Origin: Alphaproteobacteria bacterium
Lineage (GTDB): Bacteria; Pseudomonadota; Alphaproteobacteria; Micavibrionales; Micavibrionaceae
Reading direction: 5' to 3'
NCBI GenBank assembly: GCA_021775955.1
Contig: JAJFGU010000021.1
Location: forward strand, 62,001-126,000
DNA length: 64,000 nt
Shown here: in pieces, positions 1 through 8,702 of the stretch
Layout: the number at the start of each line of letters is the position of its first letter
How positions within the stretch are numbered: the first letter of the stretch is position 1
Notes under the pieces: model-generated
Told to the model about the DNA's origin: nothing
The model's input: only the letters and a program-made list of their open reading frames with translations
Database searches by the model: none
Translations under genes and position numbers: made by a program

Positions 1-201
<201 letters not shown>

Positions 202-273
202 TCACAGAAAGTTGTTTAAGACGGTATAATCTAGCGTATATAAGATGGTCAGTAAACAAAGGCGGGCAAAGAA

Positions 274-1227
274 GTGGCACTTTCCGAATACGAATTGATA
301 CAGCGGGCCGTCGATATTGTCGAAGACAGCCCGCACCCGGCCAATAAGGTTGCGGCAACGATTGCGGGCCAGGACAAGGACGGCAAGGCGTTCCACCTTG
401 CGCGCACCAATTTTTGGCCGGATAGCATTAAGGAAAAGATCGGCTTTGATACCAAGATCGGCAATTCCAGCGGCACGGTTCATGCCGAAACGGCTTGTAT
501 CATCAATGCCCCGGTGACGGAAAACGCCGCGCTGTTTGTCACCGACCCGCCCTGCCCCAACTGCATGAAGAACATCGCCGAGGCGCGGATCAAGACGCTC
601 TATATCGATCATAAGGGCTTCGACAAGGACTGGGCACTGCGCAACGAAGATCATTTCGCCCATATGTCGATGCGTATTGCCGTCCATGCCGGGATCAGTG
701 TCTATGAAATCTGGCGCAAGGAAGAAAAACTGGTGCCTATTCTGGAAGTCTCCAAAGGTTACGCGCCGGTGATTGAAAAACCACTGCAGATTGAATCGCT
801 GCCGGAGGGGGACATCAGTGCTTCGCATTTTTTAAGCTATGTGGAATCAAAAAAGACCGAATATGGAGACGCACCTTTTGCGGTTGCCATTGCACACGAC
901 ATTCTTGGCAATTCTTATGCGCTCTCCGCCGAGCCACACCCGGCGATTGGTTATACATCGCGGACCCTGGACGAGGCGGATGAGAAATACAGCTTTATTC
1001 TGCAGCCCATCAACCGCCTGATCATGGCGGCATCGCGCTACGGCTTTTGGATTGATGCGGATTACTTATATTCCAGCCGTGTCCCCACCGCGCGCGAACT
1101 GGTCAATATGATGGGGGCGGGTTTGACGAAGATTTATATCGGTGACAGAGAAGAGTCCCGCGATGAGAATGGGCTGGAAGCACTGGGGCAGCTAACAGGT
1201 GCAGGGATTTTAAACGTCCAGCAATAG
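274..1227 (+). CDS. Tandem cytidine/dCMP deaminase-like protein with degenerate second domain
   Basis: The first domain carries a zinc-dependent deaminase signature: His70-Ala-Glu72 and, further on, PPCPNC with Cys94 and Cys97. The second half (about residues 165-317) looks like a repeat of the same fold. Its stretch [14 protein letters not shown] followed by a KIYIG strand lines up with [14 protein letters not shown] followed by KTLYI, but the zinc ligands are gone. This resembles two-domain cytidine deaminases with one catalytic and one structural domain. The substrate cannot be told from sequence; a nucleoside or nucleotide cytosine is likely. The start is GTG, and the stop overlaps the end of convergent sucB. 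It sits inside the sucB-lpd pair on the opposite strand. Confidence 0.75.
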   Translation: MALSEYELIQRAVDIVEDSPHPANKVAATIAGQDKDGKAFHLARTNFWPDSIKEKIGFDTKIGNSSGTVHAETACIINAPVTENAALFVTDPPCPNCMKNIAEARIKTLYIDHKGFDKDWALRNEDHFAHMSMRIAVHAGISVYEIWRKEEKLVPILEVSKGYAPVIEKPLQIESLPEGDISASHFLSYVESKKTEYGDAPFAVAIAHDILGNSYALSAEPHPAIGYTSRTLDEADEKYSFILQPINRLIMAASRYGFWIDADYLYSSRVPTARELVNMMGAGLTKIYIGDREESRDENGLEALGQLTGAGILNVQQ

Positions 1228-2481
1228 ACGCTGCGGGTCCTCGATCGCCTCTTTGATGCGCACCAGTGTGGTCACGGCTTCGCGGCCATCGACGATCCGG
1301 TGATCATAAGACAGCGCCAGATACATCATTGGCCGCGCCTCAATCGAACCATCCGGCATGACCATCGCGCGCTGGGTGATATTATGCATGCCGAGAATAG
1401 CTGATTGCGGCGTGTTCAAGATCGGCGTCGACATCATTGAGCCGAAAGTACCGCCATTGGTAATGGTGAACGTGCCACCCATCATTTCATCCATGCTGAG
1501 CTTGCCGTCGCGGGCGCGGGTACCAAGATCGTTAATTTTTGATTCAATATCGGCCATCGAAAGCTGATCCGCATCGCGCAGAACGGGAACGACCAGTCCC
1601 TGCGGCGTTGAAACCGCCACGCCGATATCATAGTAATTTTTGTAGATGATATCGGTGCCGTCCACTTCCGCATTGACTGCCGGAAATTCCTTCAGCGCGT
1701 TGATCGCGGCCTTCACAAAGAAACTCATAAAACCGAGCTTGACGCCGTGCTTTTTGACGAAAGTTTCCTGATATTCTTTGCGCAACTCCATCACCGGGCC
1801 CATATCGACCTCGTTAAAGGTGGTGAGCATGGCGGCGGTGTTTTGCGCCTCTTTCAGACGCTTTGCGATCACCTGGCGCAGCTTTGTCATCTTCACACGT
1901 TCTTCGCGCTCACCGGTTTCACGCGGCGCGGCCGGAGCCGCCGGAGCGGGCGCAGGGGTTGGGGCTGAAGCGGCAGCAGGAGCCACACCGGCGTTGATAA
2001 ATTTCTGTACATCGTCCTTGGTCAGACGACCGTCATTGCTGCTGGCCGGAATTTGCGCGGCGTCAAGATTGTTATCGTTAATGATTTTACGCACCGCCGG
2101 GGATAGCTTGGGCGTATCCGACGTTGCAGCAGGTGCCGGGGCAGATGCTGCGGGCGCGGCAGGTGCTGGAGCAGCTTCAGCCGCTTTCGGCTCTTCCTTC
2201 GGCGCCTCTTCAGCTGCTGGTGCAGGCGCGGGGTCATTGGCAACCGCGCCGGCCTCAAGTTCACCCAGAACAGCGCCGACTTCGACGCTCTCGCCTTCGC
2301 CGACTGTAATCTTGGCAATCACGCCCGCTTCCGGCGCATTGACCTCGAGCGTCACCTTATCGGTTTCCAGCTCCACCAACGGCTCGTCGGCCTGCACCGC
2401 CTCGCCCTCTTTCTTGAGCCACTGGGCAACAGTGGCTTCGCTAACGGATTCACCTAAAGTGGGAACGACAATCTGGGTCAT
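1210..2481 (-). CDS. sucB: Dihydrolipoyllysine succinyltransferase, E2 of 2-oxoglutarate dehydrogenase
   Basis: The E2 core transfers succinyl from lipoamide to CoA in the TCA cycle. One N-terminal lipoyl domain has the lipoylated lysine in ETDKVTLE (Lys42). A long Ala/Pro/Glu linker follows, then a peripheral subunit-binding domain near residues 118-155 (LSPAVRKI), a second Ala/Pro linker, and the acyltransferase domain ending in the catalytic YDHRIVDG motif. The length of 423 residues is normal. The frame stays open 52 codons upstream, but that stretch lies in a repeat element, and the family start is the ATG at 2481 ([12 protein letters not shown]). The leader contains the structured repeat at 2521-2791 on the same strand. 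Confidence 0.97.
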   Translation of the reverse strand: MTQIVVPTLGESVSEATVAQWLKKEGEAVQADEPLVELETDKVTLEVNAPEAGVIAKITVGEGESVEVGAVLGELEAGAVANDPAPAPAAEEAPKEEPKAAEAAPAPAAPAASAPAPAATSDTPKLSPAVRKIINDNNLDAAQIPASSNDGRLTKDDVQKFINAGVAPAAASAPTPAPAPAAPAAPRETGEREERVKMTKLRQVIAKRLKEAQNTAAMLTTFNEVDMGPVMELRKEYQETFVKKHGVKLGFMSFFVKAAINALKEFPAVNAEVDGTDIIYKNYYDIGVAVSTPQGLVVPVLRDADQLSMADIESKINDLGTRARDGKLSMDEMMGGTFTITNGGTFGSMMSTPILNTPQSAILGMHNITQRAMVMPDGSIEARPMMYLALSYDHRIVDGREAVTTLVRIKEAIEDPQRLLLDV

Positions 2482-2520
2482 GACGGGCCTTTTCGTAATG
2501 TTTTGATACTGAAAACACAA

Positions 2521-2791
2521 GGGTCTAAACTCATTACCCCCATGGGTTTTGCGCCAGCGAATTTTTGATGAATGTTTGTAAAAACCGCGCACGAGCATAG
2601 CCATAGCTACGGTCAAGCGGTTTGAACAAACAGGCACAAAAATTCACCGCGCCCGAAGGGTAACGATATGACAGTAAATCTACGGCGTCAAACAGGTTCG
2701 AAAGTGGATAAACACTTCGCTTCACCTGTTTTCCTGGTATCTTCACTGTCATATCGTTACAAAACCTCATGTTGGTAATAAGTTTAGACCC
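2521..2791 (-). repeat. Structured repeat family 1, copy A (candidate RNA element)
   Basis: This 271-nt element, read on the minus strand, folds into nested stems. P1 pairs 2774-2791 with 2521-2538 (17 Watson-Crick pairs plus one G-U). P2 pairs 2745-2760 with 2660-2675 (16 perfect pairs). P2a pairs 2724-2731 with 2690-2697. P3 pairs 2637-2647 with 2557-2567 (one G-U). A second copy at 19921-20192 keeps the unpaired core nearly identical but has different, still complementary, stem sequences. The copy ends 39 nt before the sucB start and faces the same way. It fills most of the 377-nt gap between thiL and sucB. A 78-codon open frame crosses it, but complementarity explains the conservation better. 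Confidence 0.8.
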
Positions 2792-2832
2792 TGACTTACT
2801 TAACTACTTAATTACGCGTTGAGGGGCTTAAA

Positions 2833-2845
2833 GGCAAGCCTTGCC
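2833..2845 (-). terminator. Weak hairpin downstream of thiL
   Basis: GGCAAGGCTTGCC on the minus strand, followed by a short T run, lies 14 nt after the thiL stop codon. The stem is only five pairs and the T tract three, so it is a marginal intrinsic terminator candidate. Confidence 0.25.
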
Positions 2846-2858
2846 GTATCGGCGGGGA

Positions 2859-3767
2859 TTAAAAATGCTGCCAGCCGGTTTTTTCGAAAATAAGCGCTTC
2901 GCCGTTTTTATCCATAACCCTAACGTCCGGCGTGCCGCCTTCAAAGACACCGATGGCGGATAGCTCTACGCCCTGCTTACCCGCCTCAGTTTTAAAGCTG
3001 TCAAAATCACCCGGCGCCACGGCGAGGGCCAACTCATAATCCTCGCCCCAGGTCAGAATATCCTGTGGCGTTTTTGTGCCGCTGTGCATCGCCTCATGTA
3101 CTTTCTTAGAGAATGGAATTTTCGCCAATTCAACCTGCGCGGCCAACCCGGACACCTCGCAAATATGGCCAAGGTCAGCCGGCAGGCCATCTGATATATC
3201 CACGGCGGCCTTTGCATACTGACGGATGAGCGGGGCAATCGCCGTGCGCGGATAGGGAATGCGCATACGATCAAGAAAAGCATCACCAAGCGGGCCAGTG
3301 ACAACAGCCAGATCACCCGCATGAGCGCCGCCGCGGGATACGGCCTTCCCCTCCGAAACAAGCCCGAACGCGGTGATAGAGACGCTCAGCGCTCCGGCGC
3401 TCATCGCTGTGGTGTCGCCACCGGATAAAAAGATACCGAATTCCTTTTGGTCGGCTTCCAGCCCTTTGGCAAAAGCCGCCAGCCATCCCTCATCAATCTC
3501 TTTCGGCAAAGCAAGATTCAACTGATAGGCAAACGGATCGGCCCCCATCGCCGCGAGATCGGAAATGTTAGAGCGCAGACATTTTTTTGCTGCGTCTTCG
3601 GGGGGTAATTCATCAACAAAATGATCGCCACGGTTGGACGTGTCGCTGGTGACAACCAGCTGCTGCCCCCCCGGAATATCAAGCACCGCGCCGTCATCCA
3701 GCAAGCCTCCGGCACCTTTTCCGGCCAAGGGTGCAAAATGTTTATGAATGATTTCAAATTCAGCCAT
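2859..3767 (-). CDS. thiL: Thiamine-monophosphate kinase
   Basis: It phosphorylates thiamine monophosphate to thiamine diphosphate, the cofactor used by SucA encoded nearby. The AIR-synthase/ThiL fold is recognisable. An N-terminal LLDDGAVLD segment supplies acidic metal ligands, followed by VVTSDT and NISDLAAMGADP, and LSGGDTT and VDISDGLPADLGH lie further on. The length of 302 residues matches the family. It sits 6 nt downstream of thiE on the same strand, so the two are almost certainly cotranscribed and make the last two steps of the pathway. The start has only a weak Shine-Dalgarno sequence. Confidence 0.95.
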   Translation of the reverse strand: MAEFEIIHKHFAPLAGKGAGGLLDDGAVLDIPGGQQLVVTSDTSNRGDHFVDELPPEDAAKKCLRSNISDLAAMGADPFAYQLNLALPKEIDEGWLAAFAKGLEADQKEFGIFLSGGDTTAMSAGALSVSITAFGLVSEGKAVSRGGAHAGDLAVVTGPLGDAFLDRMRIPYPRTAIAPLIRQYAKAAVDISDGLPADLGHICEVSGLAAQVELAKIPFSKKVHEAMHSGTKTPQDILTWGEDYELALAVAPGDFDSFKTEAGKQGVELSAIGVFEGGTPDVRVMDKNGEALIFEKTGWQHF

Positions 3768-3773
3768 TTTGTA

Positions 3774-4436
3774 TTAACACGCTTCCCGAAGCCGGGAGTC
3801 CCCTATTGCATTTACAAAAGCAGACGCAGCTTCTTCCGGATCAGAACTTTCTGAGACAGAGCGCATCATCGCGACACCATGAGCGCCTGCCTTGATGACA
3901 GCTCCCGCATTATCAGGCGTAATCCCGCCAATCCCAACGACGGGAACAGGTGAGAGTGCGGCCAGTTCCCGAAATCTTCGTGCCCCCTCTTCTCCAAGAA
4001 TGGGTTTGTTTTTCTTTGTTTGCGTTGTGTAAAACGGACCCATCCCTATGTAATCCACGATGTCCGGGTTAATGGCAGCAATTTGATCTTCAGTGAAAGC
4101 CGTCACGCCAATAATTGCCTCCGGCCCCAAAATCTCCCGGGCCTGTTCCGGGTTCATATCATCCTGTCCGAGATGCACGCCATCAGCACCCACCTCCTTC
4201 GCTATGTCGACATGATCATTAATCAGAAACGGCACGTCCGCCTTGGATGCAATGTCCTTTAACTTTCGTAAATTATGTATAATTGTGTCCGCGAGAGAGC
4301 CCTTGTCTCTGTATTGCAGCATGGTAACCCCGCCGCGTATAGCCGCCCGCGCCACATCCACCGGGTCCCGCCCCGCACAAAGCGACGGATCGAGGATAAA
4401 ATAAACGGAACAGTCAAAATTTTGTCTGGAAATCAC
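3774..4436 (-). CDS. thiE: Thiamine-phosphate synthase
   Basis: It condenses hydroxymethylpyrimidine diphosphate with carboxythiazole phosphate to give thiamine phosphate. The TIM-barrel signatures are present: LQYRDKG, LINDHVDIA, GVHLGQDD for phosphate and pyrimidine binding, GPFYTTQTK, and VGIGGIT with HGVAMM near the C-terminus. I chose the GTG at 4436 because AAAGGGG sits six bases upstream. An in-frame TTG at 4469 would add 11 unusual residues. It is the first gene of the thiE-thiL pair, divergent from the quinone oxidoreductase gene at 4511. Confidence 0.93.
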   Translation of the reverse strand: MISRQNFDCSVYFILDPSLCAGRDPVDVARAAIRGGVTMLQYRDKGSLADTIIHNLRKLKDIASKADVPFLINDHVDIAKEVGADGVHLGQDDMNPEQAREILGPEAIIGVTAFTEDQIAAINPDIVDYIGMGPFYTTQTKKNKPILGEEGARRFRELAALSPVPVVGIGGITPDNAGAVIKAGAHGVAMMRSVSESSDPEEAASAFVNAIGDSRLREAC

Positions 4437-4452
4437 TGCTATCCCCTTTCCG

Positions 4453-4480
4453 TTGAACAATGCAGTCAAAACACTATATG
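4453..4480 (+). promoter_or_regulatory. Candidate sigma70 promoter for quinone oxidoreductase gene
   Basis: TTGAAC (4453-4458), a 16-bp spacer and TATATG (4475-4480) lie in the short divergent region upstream of the ATG at 4511. Both boxes match only partly. Confidence 0.3.
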
Positions 4481-4510
4481 GTATTTCCGGAAAAACAAGA
4501 GGAGTCGGTC

Positions 4511-5488
4511 ATGAGTTATGCTATGCGTGTACAGGAATACGGCGGGGCCGAGGCTCTTAAAGCCGAGGATATCGAGGTGGGAGCACCGGGACCGGATGAA
4601 ATTTTAATCCGCCAAAGCGCTGTCGGGCTCAATTTTATCGACACGTATCACCGCACCGGACTCTATCCTCTTGAGTTGCCGTTTACGCCCGGTATGGAAG
4701 GGGCGGGCGTTGTCGAAGAAACCGGAGACAATGTTACAGAGCTGAAACCCGGCGATCGCGTCGCCTATGCCTCCCTGCCCGTTGGTGCCTATGCGGAAAA
4801 GCGCGTGATGCCTGCGGAGCGCGTGGTTAAAATCCCGGATGGCATTACGGATGAGCAGGCCGCCGCATCCATGCTGAAAGGCATGACCGTGGAATATCTC
4901 CTGAACCGCGCTTACAAGGTGCAGCCCGGCCAAATCATTTTATTCCATGCTGCTGCCGGAGGCGTTGGCCTTATTGCATGCCAATGGGCGAAAGCTTTGG
5001 GCGTTACAATCATCGGCACGGCCGGCAACGCAGAGAAAGCAGAGCTGGCAAAAGCGCATGGCTGCGATCATGTCATTTTGCACAGGCAAGAAAACATCGT
5101 CGAGCGCGTCATGGATATTACCGACGGAAAAGGCGTAGCAGTGGTTTACGATTCCATCGGCAGGGATACATTTGAAGACTCGCTCGATTGCCTGCAGGGG
5201 CGCGGCACAATGGTCAGCTTCGGCAATGCCTCCGGCCCGGTAGAGCCGTTTGCACCGGCCATGCTTTCTGCCAAAGGATCACTAACTTTGACCCGCCCGA
5301 CGCTTATGGACTATACGGCCGACCCGGATGAATACCAGGCGAGCGCACAGGCTCTGTTCACCATGATCGAAAGCGGCAAAGTGAAAATAGAGATCAACCA
5401 GCGCTATGATCTCAAAGATGCCGCGCAGGCGCATCGGGATTTGGAAAGCCGCAAAACAACAGGATCGACGATTTTAACCATTGCGTAA
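4511..5488 (+). CDS. NAD(P)H:quinone oxidoreductase, zinc-less MDR family
   Basis: This medium-chain dehydrogenase/reductase of the quinone oxidoreductase (QOR) type reduces quinones with NADPH. An N-terminal GroES-like domain carries GLNFIDTYHRTGLYP and PGMEGAGVVE. The Rossmann domain carries the nucleotide-binding AAAGGVGLIACQWAK, with no structural or catalytic zinc ligands. It has 325 residues from ATG 4511, which follows AAGAGGAG; upstream in-frame ATG 4460 lacks such a site and overlaps thiE. It may be the first gene of the plus-strand run that continues into the arsenic-type methyltransferase, 43 nt on. A link with that pathway is not shown. Confidence 0.9.
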   Translation: MSYAMRVQEYGGAEALKAEDIEVGAPGPDEILIRQSAVGLNFIDTYHRTGLYPLELPFTPGMEGAGVVEETGDNVTELKPGDRVAYASLPVGAYAEKRVMPAERVVKIPDGITDEQAAASMLKGMTVEYLLNRAYKVQPGQIILFHAAAGGVGLIACQWAKALGVTIIGTAGNAEKAELAKAHGCDHVILHRQENIVERVMDITDGKGVAVVYDSIGRDTFEDSLDCLQGRGTMVSFGNASGPVEPFAPAMLSAKGSLTLTRPTLMDYTADPDEYQASAQALFTMIESGKVKIEINQRYDLKDAAQAHRDLESRKTTGSTILTIA

Positions 5489-5531
5489 CGTTACACCCCT
5501 TTGCTACGAAAGAGGTTTGGAGGAGAAAACT

Positions 5532-6602
5532 ATGCCGCGCAGCGTAAAATTAGACGACACACTCAGCAACACAAAAGAATCCGTGAAGGATTATTATTCG
5601 AACGTCCTCAAGAGCAAGGATGATTTGCAGACCAGTGCCTGTTGCACAGTCGACGCTACGCCTGCGCATTTACGCCCACTGCTGAAGAACATCCACGAAG
5701 AAGTGCAGGATAAATTCTACGGCTGCGGATCGCCGCTGCCTCCGGCTCTGGAAGGCTGCACGGTTCTGGATTTGGGCTGCGGCTCGGGCCGTGATGCGTA
5801 TTTGCTCTCCCAGCTTGTCGGGGCAGAAGGCAAGGTCACCGGCATTGATATGACGAAAGAACAGCTGGAAGTAGCACGCCGCCATATTGACTGGCACACC
5901 GATAATTTTAAATATAGCGCGCCCAATGTCGATTTCAGGGAAGGCTTTATTGAAGACCTCAAAAGCGCCGGGATTGAAGATGAGAGCGTTGACGTTGTGA
6001 TCTCAAATTGTGTGATCAATCTGTCACCGGATAAAGAGGCCGTGTTCCGCGAGATTTTCCGGGTGCTCAAACCCGGCGGCGAGCTGTATTTTTCCGATGT
6101 GTTTGCAGGCCAGCGCATTCCCAAAGAGCTAATGGATGATCCCGTTCTGCTGGGTGAATGTTTGAGCGGTGCGCTTTATGTTGAAGATTTCCGCCGTATT
6201 TTACGCGATGTTGGTTGCCTGGATTACCGTGTTGTATCCAGCACGCCGTTTGCGATTAACAACCAGGACATTGAGAAAAAGATAGGCCATATCGATTTTT
6301 ATTCAATGACGATGCGCGCTTTTAAATGTGATTTTGAAGATATTTGCGAGAATTTTGGCCAGAGCGCAACCTACAAAGGCACTGCCGAAAACAGCCCGGA
6401 CAGCTTCACTCTCGACGACCACCATGAATTTAAGACCGGTGAGAAAATGGCCGTGTGCGGCAACACAGCAAAGATGCTGAGCGAAACCAGACTGGCACCG
6501 CATTTCAAAGTGGACGGCGATATGAGTGTGCATTACGGGCCGTTTGATTGCGCCCCGACGCTCACCAAAAATGATAGTAAAATTTCCGGCGGGTGTTGTT
6601 AG
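5532..6602 (+). CDS. arsM: Arsenosugar-type arsenite methyltransferase (ArsM-like)
   Basis: A SAM-dependent class I methyltransferase: VLDLGCGSGRDAYLL is the SAM loop near residue 80, followed by VTGIDMT and ISNCVINLSPDK, a segment typical of ArsM proteins. Thiol ligands expected for As(III) binding are present: an N-terminal ACC and GCG, the internal NC, and a C-terminal GGCC. The extended C-terminal domain and the following genes (phosphorylase, then two glycosyltransferases of the TIGR04283 and TIGR04282 types) point to arsenosugar biosynthesis rather than simple detoxification. GGAGGAG eight bases upstream fixes the ATG at 5532. The stop overlaps the next start (TAGTG). Confidence 0.85.
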   Translation: MPRSVKLDDTLSNTKESVKDYYSNVLKSKDDLQTSACCTVDATPAHLRPLLKNIHEEVQDKFYGCGSPLPPALEGCTVLDLGCGSGRDAYLLSQLVGAEGKVTGIDMTKEQLEVARRHIDWHTDNFKYSAPNVDFREGFIEDLKSAGIEDESVDVVISNCVINLSPDKEAVFREIFRVLKPGGELYFSDVFAGQRIPKELMDDPVLLGECLSGALYVEDFRRILRDVGCLDYRVVSSTPFAINNQDIEKKIGHIDFYSMTMRAFKCDFEDICENFGQSATYKGTAENSPDSFTLDDHHEFKTGEKMAVCGNTAKMLSETRLAPHFKVDGDMSVHYGPFDCAPTLTKNDSKISGGCC

Positions 6603-7456
6603 TGGAACACCTCGGCATTATCGGCGGAACCGGGCTTTATAAGATTGGTGATCTTGAAATTGTCAAAGAGCATGACATCGACACGCCGTTCGGCAAACCG
6701 TCTGCGCCGATCGTTGAAGGAAAATTTAAAAACTCTGATCCGCTTTTCTTTTTGCCACGTCATGGGATCAATCATTCGCTTTTACCGTCCGAGGTTAATT
6801 ACCGTGCCAATATTTTTGCATTAAAAAGCCTTGGCGGGCGCCGCGTCGTCAGCGTTTCGGCGACCGGGTCGCTGCGTAAAGAAATCAAGCCCGGCGACAT
6901 GACTTTGGTGAATCAATATTTCGATCACACGCGCGGGAAACGAGATTCTACTTTTTTTGGCCGCGGCGTTGTTGCCCATATCAGCACGGCGCAGCCCGCC
7001 TGCCCGGCTTTGTCGGATGATATTTTAACTGCCGCAAGCGAAGCGGGGCTGAATTTACACAGCGAAAAAACCTATGCCTGCGTTGAGGGGCCGCGCCTTG
7101 GAACTCGCGCTGAGAGCCTTTTCCTGCGCCAATCAGGCTGCGACGTTGTCGGCATGACCAATCTGCCCGAGGCGTTTTTGGCGCGCGAAGCACAGATGGC
7201 TTATTGCACGGTGGCGATTGCCACGGATTACGATTGCTGGCTCGATGATCCGGACCAGCATGCGCAGGCCGATGAAATTATGACGCTCTATTTTGCCAAC
7301 ATTGAAAAAGTGAAATCTCTGGTGCGGGCGCTGGCCGCTGTGAAAGAATCTCCTACGCCGGAATGGATAAAGGGCTGCCTCAAACATTCCCTTATTACCC
7401 CACCGGATCAAATCCCCGAAGAGCATAAGCAATGGCTGAACATCTTACAGAAGTAA
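6602..7456 (+). CDS. Nucleoside phosphorylase of the MTAP family
   Basis: It resembles S-methyl-5'-thioadenosine phosphorylase, which splits the nucleoside with phosphate to give adenine and a sugar-1-phosphate. Motifs seen are LGIIGGTGLY (phosphate loop), LPRHG, NYRANI, SATGSLR, EGPRLGTRAES, GMTNLPEAFLARE and ATDYDCW, the last favouring MTAP over purine nucleoside phosphorylase. In this cluster it could release the arsenic-bearing ribose from a 5'-deoxyadenosyl intermediate (inference). GTG 6602 overlaps the arsM stop and has GGCGGG upstream; GTG 6593 is an alternative. It overlaps the next gene by 25 bp, so it is translationally coupled. Confidence 0.88.
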   Translation: MEHLGIIGGTGLYKIGDLEIVKEHDIDTPFGKPSAPIVEGKFKNSDPLFFLPRHGINHSLLPSEVNYRANIFALKSLGGRRVVSVSATGSLRKEIKPGDMTLVNQYFDHTRGKRDSTFFGRGVVAHISTAQPACPALSDDILTAASEAGLNLHSEKTYACVEGPRLGTRAESLFLRQSGCDVVGMTNLPEAFLAREAQMAYCTVAIATDYDCWLDDPDQHAQADEIMTLYFANIEKVKSLVRALAAVKESPTPEWIKGCLKHSLITPPDQIPEEHKQWLNILQK

Positions 7457-8049
7457 GCATTGTCATTCCTCTGGCGCCCGGAGACAGCGCCGATGGGCTT
7501 AAGAAACAGCTTCAAAATTCTGATGCAGAGATTATTATCATGTCCGAAGGCACCCGCGCCAAAAGCCTGAATACAGGCGCTGCCCAGGCAGGACGTAAGT
7601 TTTTATGGTTCCTCCATGTCGACACGGTTTTGCCGGAGAATGCTATTGCTGCCCTTGAAAAATCCCTGCAGGAACACGAAGGACACTTACATTATTTTGG
7701 CCTGAAGTTTTCTGAGGGTGGACCGGCGCTAATGGGACTGAATGCATTTGGGGCAAATTTACGCTCACTTCTTTTTGGGGCACCGTTTGGCGATCAGGGC
7801 CTATGCGTCCGTAAAGATTTGTTTTTCAAAACCGGGGGCTACCCGGAAAATGCGGCATATGGCGAAGACCATCTTTTTGTCTGGCATGCGAAGCGGCATG
7901 GAATCAAACTGGCCTGCGTGCCTGCCACGCTAGAAACCAGCGCCCGGGCTTATAAGGAAAAAGGCTGGTTTGGCCTGACACTCAAGCGGCAATATTTATG
8001 GATCAGGCAAGCCCTGCCGCAATGGTGGAAACTGGTGAGGGGGAAATGA
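7432..8049 (+). CDS. TIGR04283-type arsenosugar biosynthesis glycosyltransferase
   Basis: A small GT2-fold glycosyltransferase. It starts with VSIVIPLAPGD, contains the acceptor-region GRKFLWFLHVDTVLP, whose HVDT is the metal-binding DxD-like element, and GAPFGDQGLCVRKDLFF, which matches the GDQG motif of TIGR04283 proteins. The length of 205 residues is normal. It overlaps the phosphorylase gene upstream and shares ATGA with the following TIGR04282 gene. Pairing of these two glycosyltransferases is a hallmark of arsenosugar loci. The exact sugar donor is unknown. Confidence 0.85.
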   Translation: MAEHLTEVSIVIPLAPGDSADGLKKQLQNSDAEIIIMSEGTRAKSLNTGAAQAGRKFLWFLHVDTVLPENAIAALEKSLQEHEGHLHYFGLKFSEGGPALMGLNAFGANLRSLLFGAPFGDQGLCVRKDLFFKTGGYPENAAYGEDHLFVWHAKRHGIKLACVPATLETSARAYKEKGWFGLTLKRQYLWIRQALPQWWKLVRGK

Positions 8050-8702
8050 AACCAACGCGCGCGATTGCCGTATTTGTAAAAACGCCAGGATTGTCGCCAG
8101 TGAAAACAAGGCTGGCAGCCGGAATCGGCGAAGACAGAGCATTGGAATTTTATAATCTGGCACTGGATTGTGTGACAGAACTGGTGGGAAGTGTTGATGC
8201 TATTCCCTATTGGGCGGTGGCAGAATCCAACAGTTCTTTTCCTGCCTTTCGGGGATTTGAAATGCTGTGGACCGGCGAGGGCGGGCTGGGAGAGCGGCAA
8301 CATCATATCTATTCCACGCTCTTGAAAGATTATGATCAGGTGATGTTGCTCGGCACCGATGCACCGCAGCTTACCCCTGCCCTTCTCGAAGAGGCATTTG
8401 ATAAACTGGAAGAGCACGATTTCGTTTTCGGCCCGTCGCATGACGGCGGCTATAATTTTTTTGCCGGGAAGAAAGAAATTCCTCTGGATATTTGGAGCAG
8501 CGTTGAATACAGCAAGACAGATACTCTCGAAAACCTCTGCTCCAATTTATCCGGATTTTACATGATACAGCCCTCTTTGGGGGATGTGGATACACTCCCT
8601 GACCTCTCTGTCATGCTGGATGAAATGCCGGAGACTCCCACCAAAGAAAAACAAAAAATTATTGAGTGGACGAAGAAAGCGCTAGTCAATCACGCTGCAT
8701 GA
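8046..8702 (+). CDS. TIGR04282-type (DUF2064) arsenosugar biosynthesis glycosyltransferase
   Basis: It belongs to the nucleotidyl/glycosyltransferase-like DUF2064 family. AIAVFVKTPGLSPVKTRLA at the N-terminus is the signature loop, followed by LLGTDAPQL with the Asp expected to bind metal, and FGPSHDGGYNFFA. The start ATG overlaps the stop of the preceding glycosyltransferase, indicating coupled translation. The 3' end overlaps the convergent radical SAM gene by 21 bp. This is the last gene of the plus-strand arsenosugar run. Confidence 0.85.
   Translation: MKPTRAIAVFVKTPGLSPVKTRLAAGIGEDRALEFYNLALDCVTELVGSVDAIPYWAVAESNSSFPAFRGFEMLWTGEGGLGERQHHIYSTLLKDYDQVMLLGTDAPQLTPALLEEAFDKLEEHDFVFGPSHDGGYNFFAGKKEIPLDIWSSVEYSKTDTLENLCSNLSGFYMIQPSLGDVDTLPDLSVMLDEMPETPTKEKQKIIEWTKKALVNHAA

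Noticed and set aside
225-230. TATAAT before the deaminase gene
   Set aside because: No -35 at proper spacing, so not called as a promoter.
202-828. 208-codon minus-strand frame opposite the deaminase gene
   Set aside because: Shadow frame, no domain, composition set by the opposite gene.
1778-2506. Long plus-strand open frame opposite sucB
   Set aside because: Ala/Ser-rich translation is the mirror of the Ala/Pro/Glu linker codons of sucB.
2534-2770. 78-codon open frame similar to one at 19942-20178
   Set aside because: Both lie in structured repeat family 1. Conservation follows base pairing, differences fall in stems, and neither has a ribosome site or a known product.
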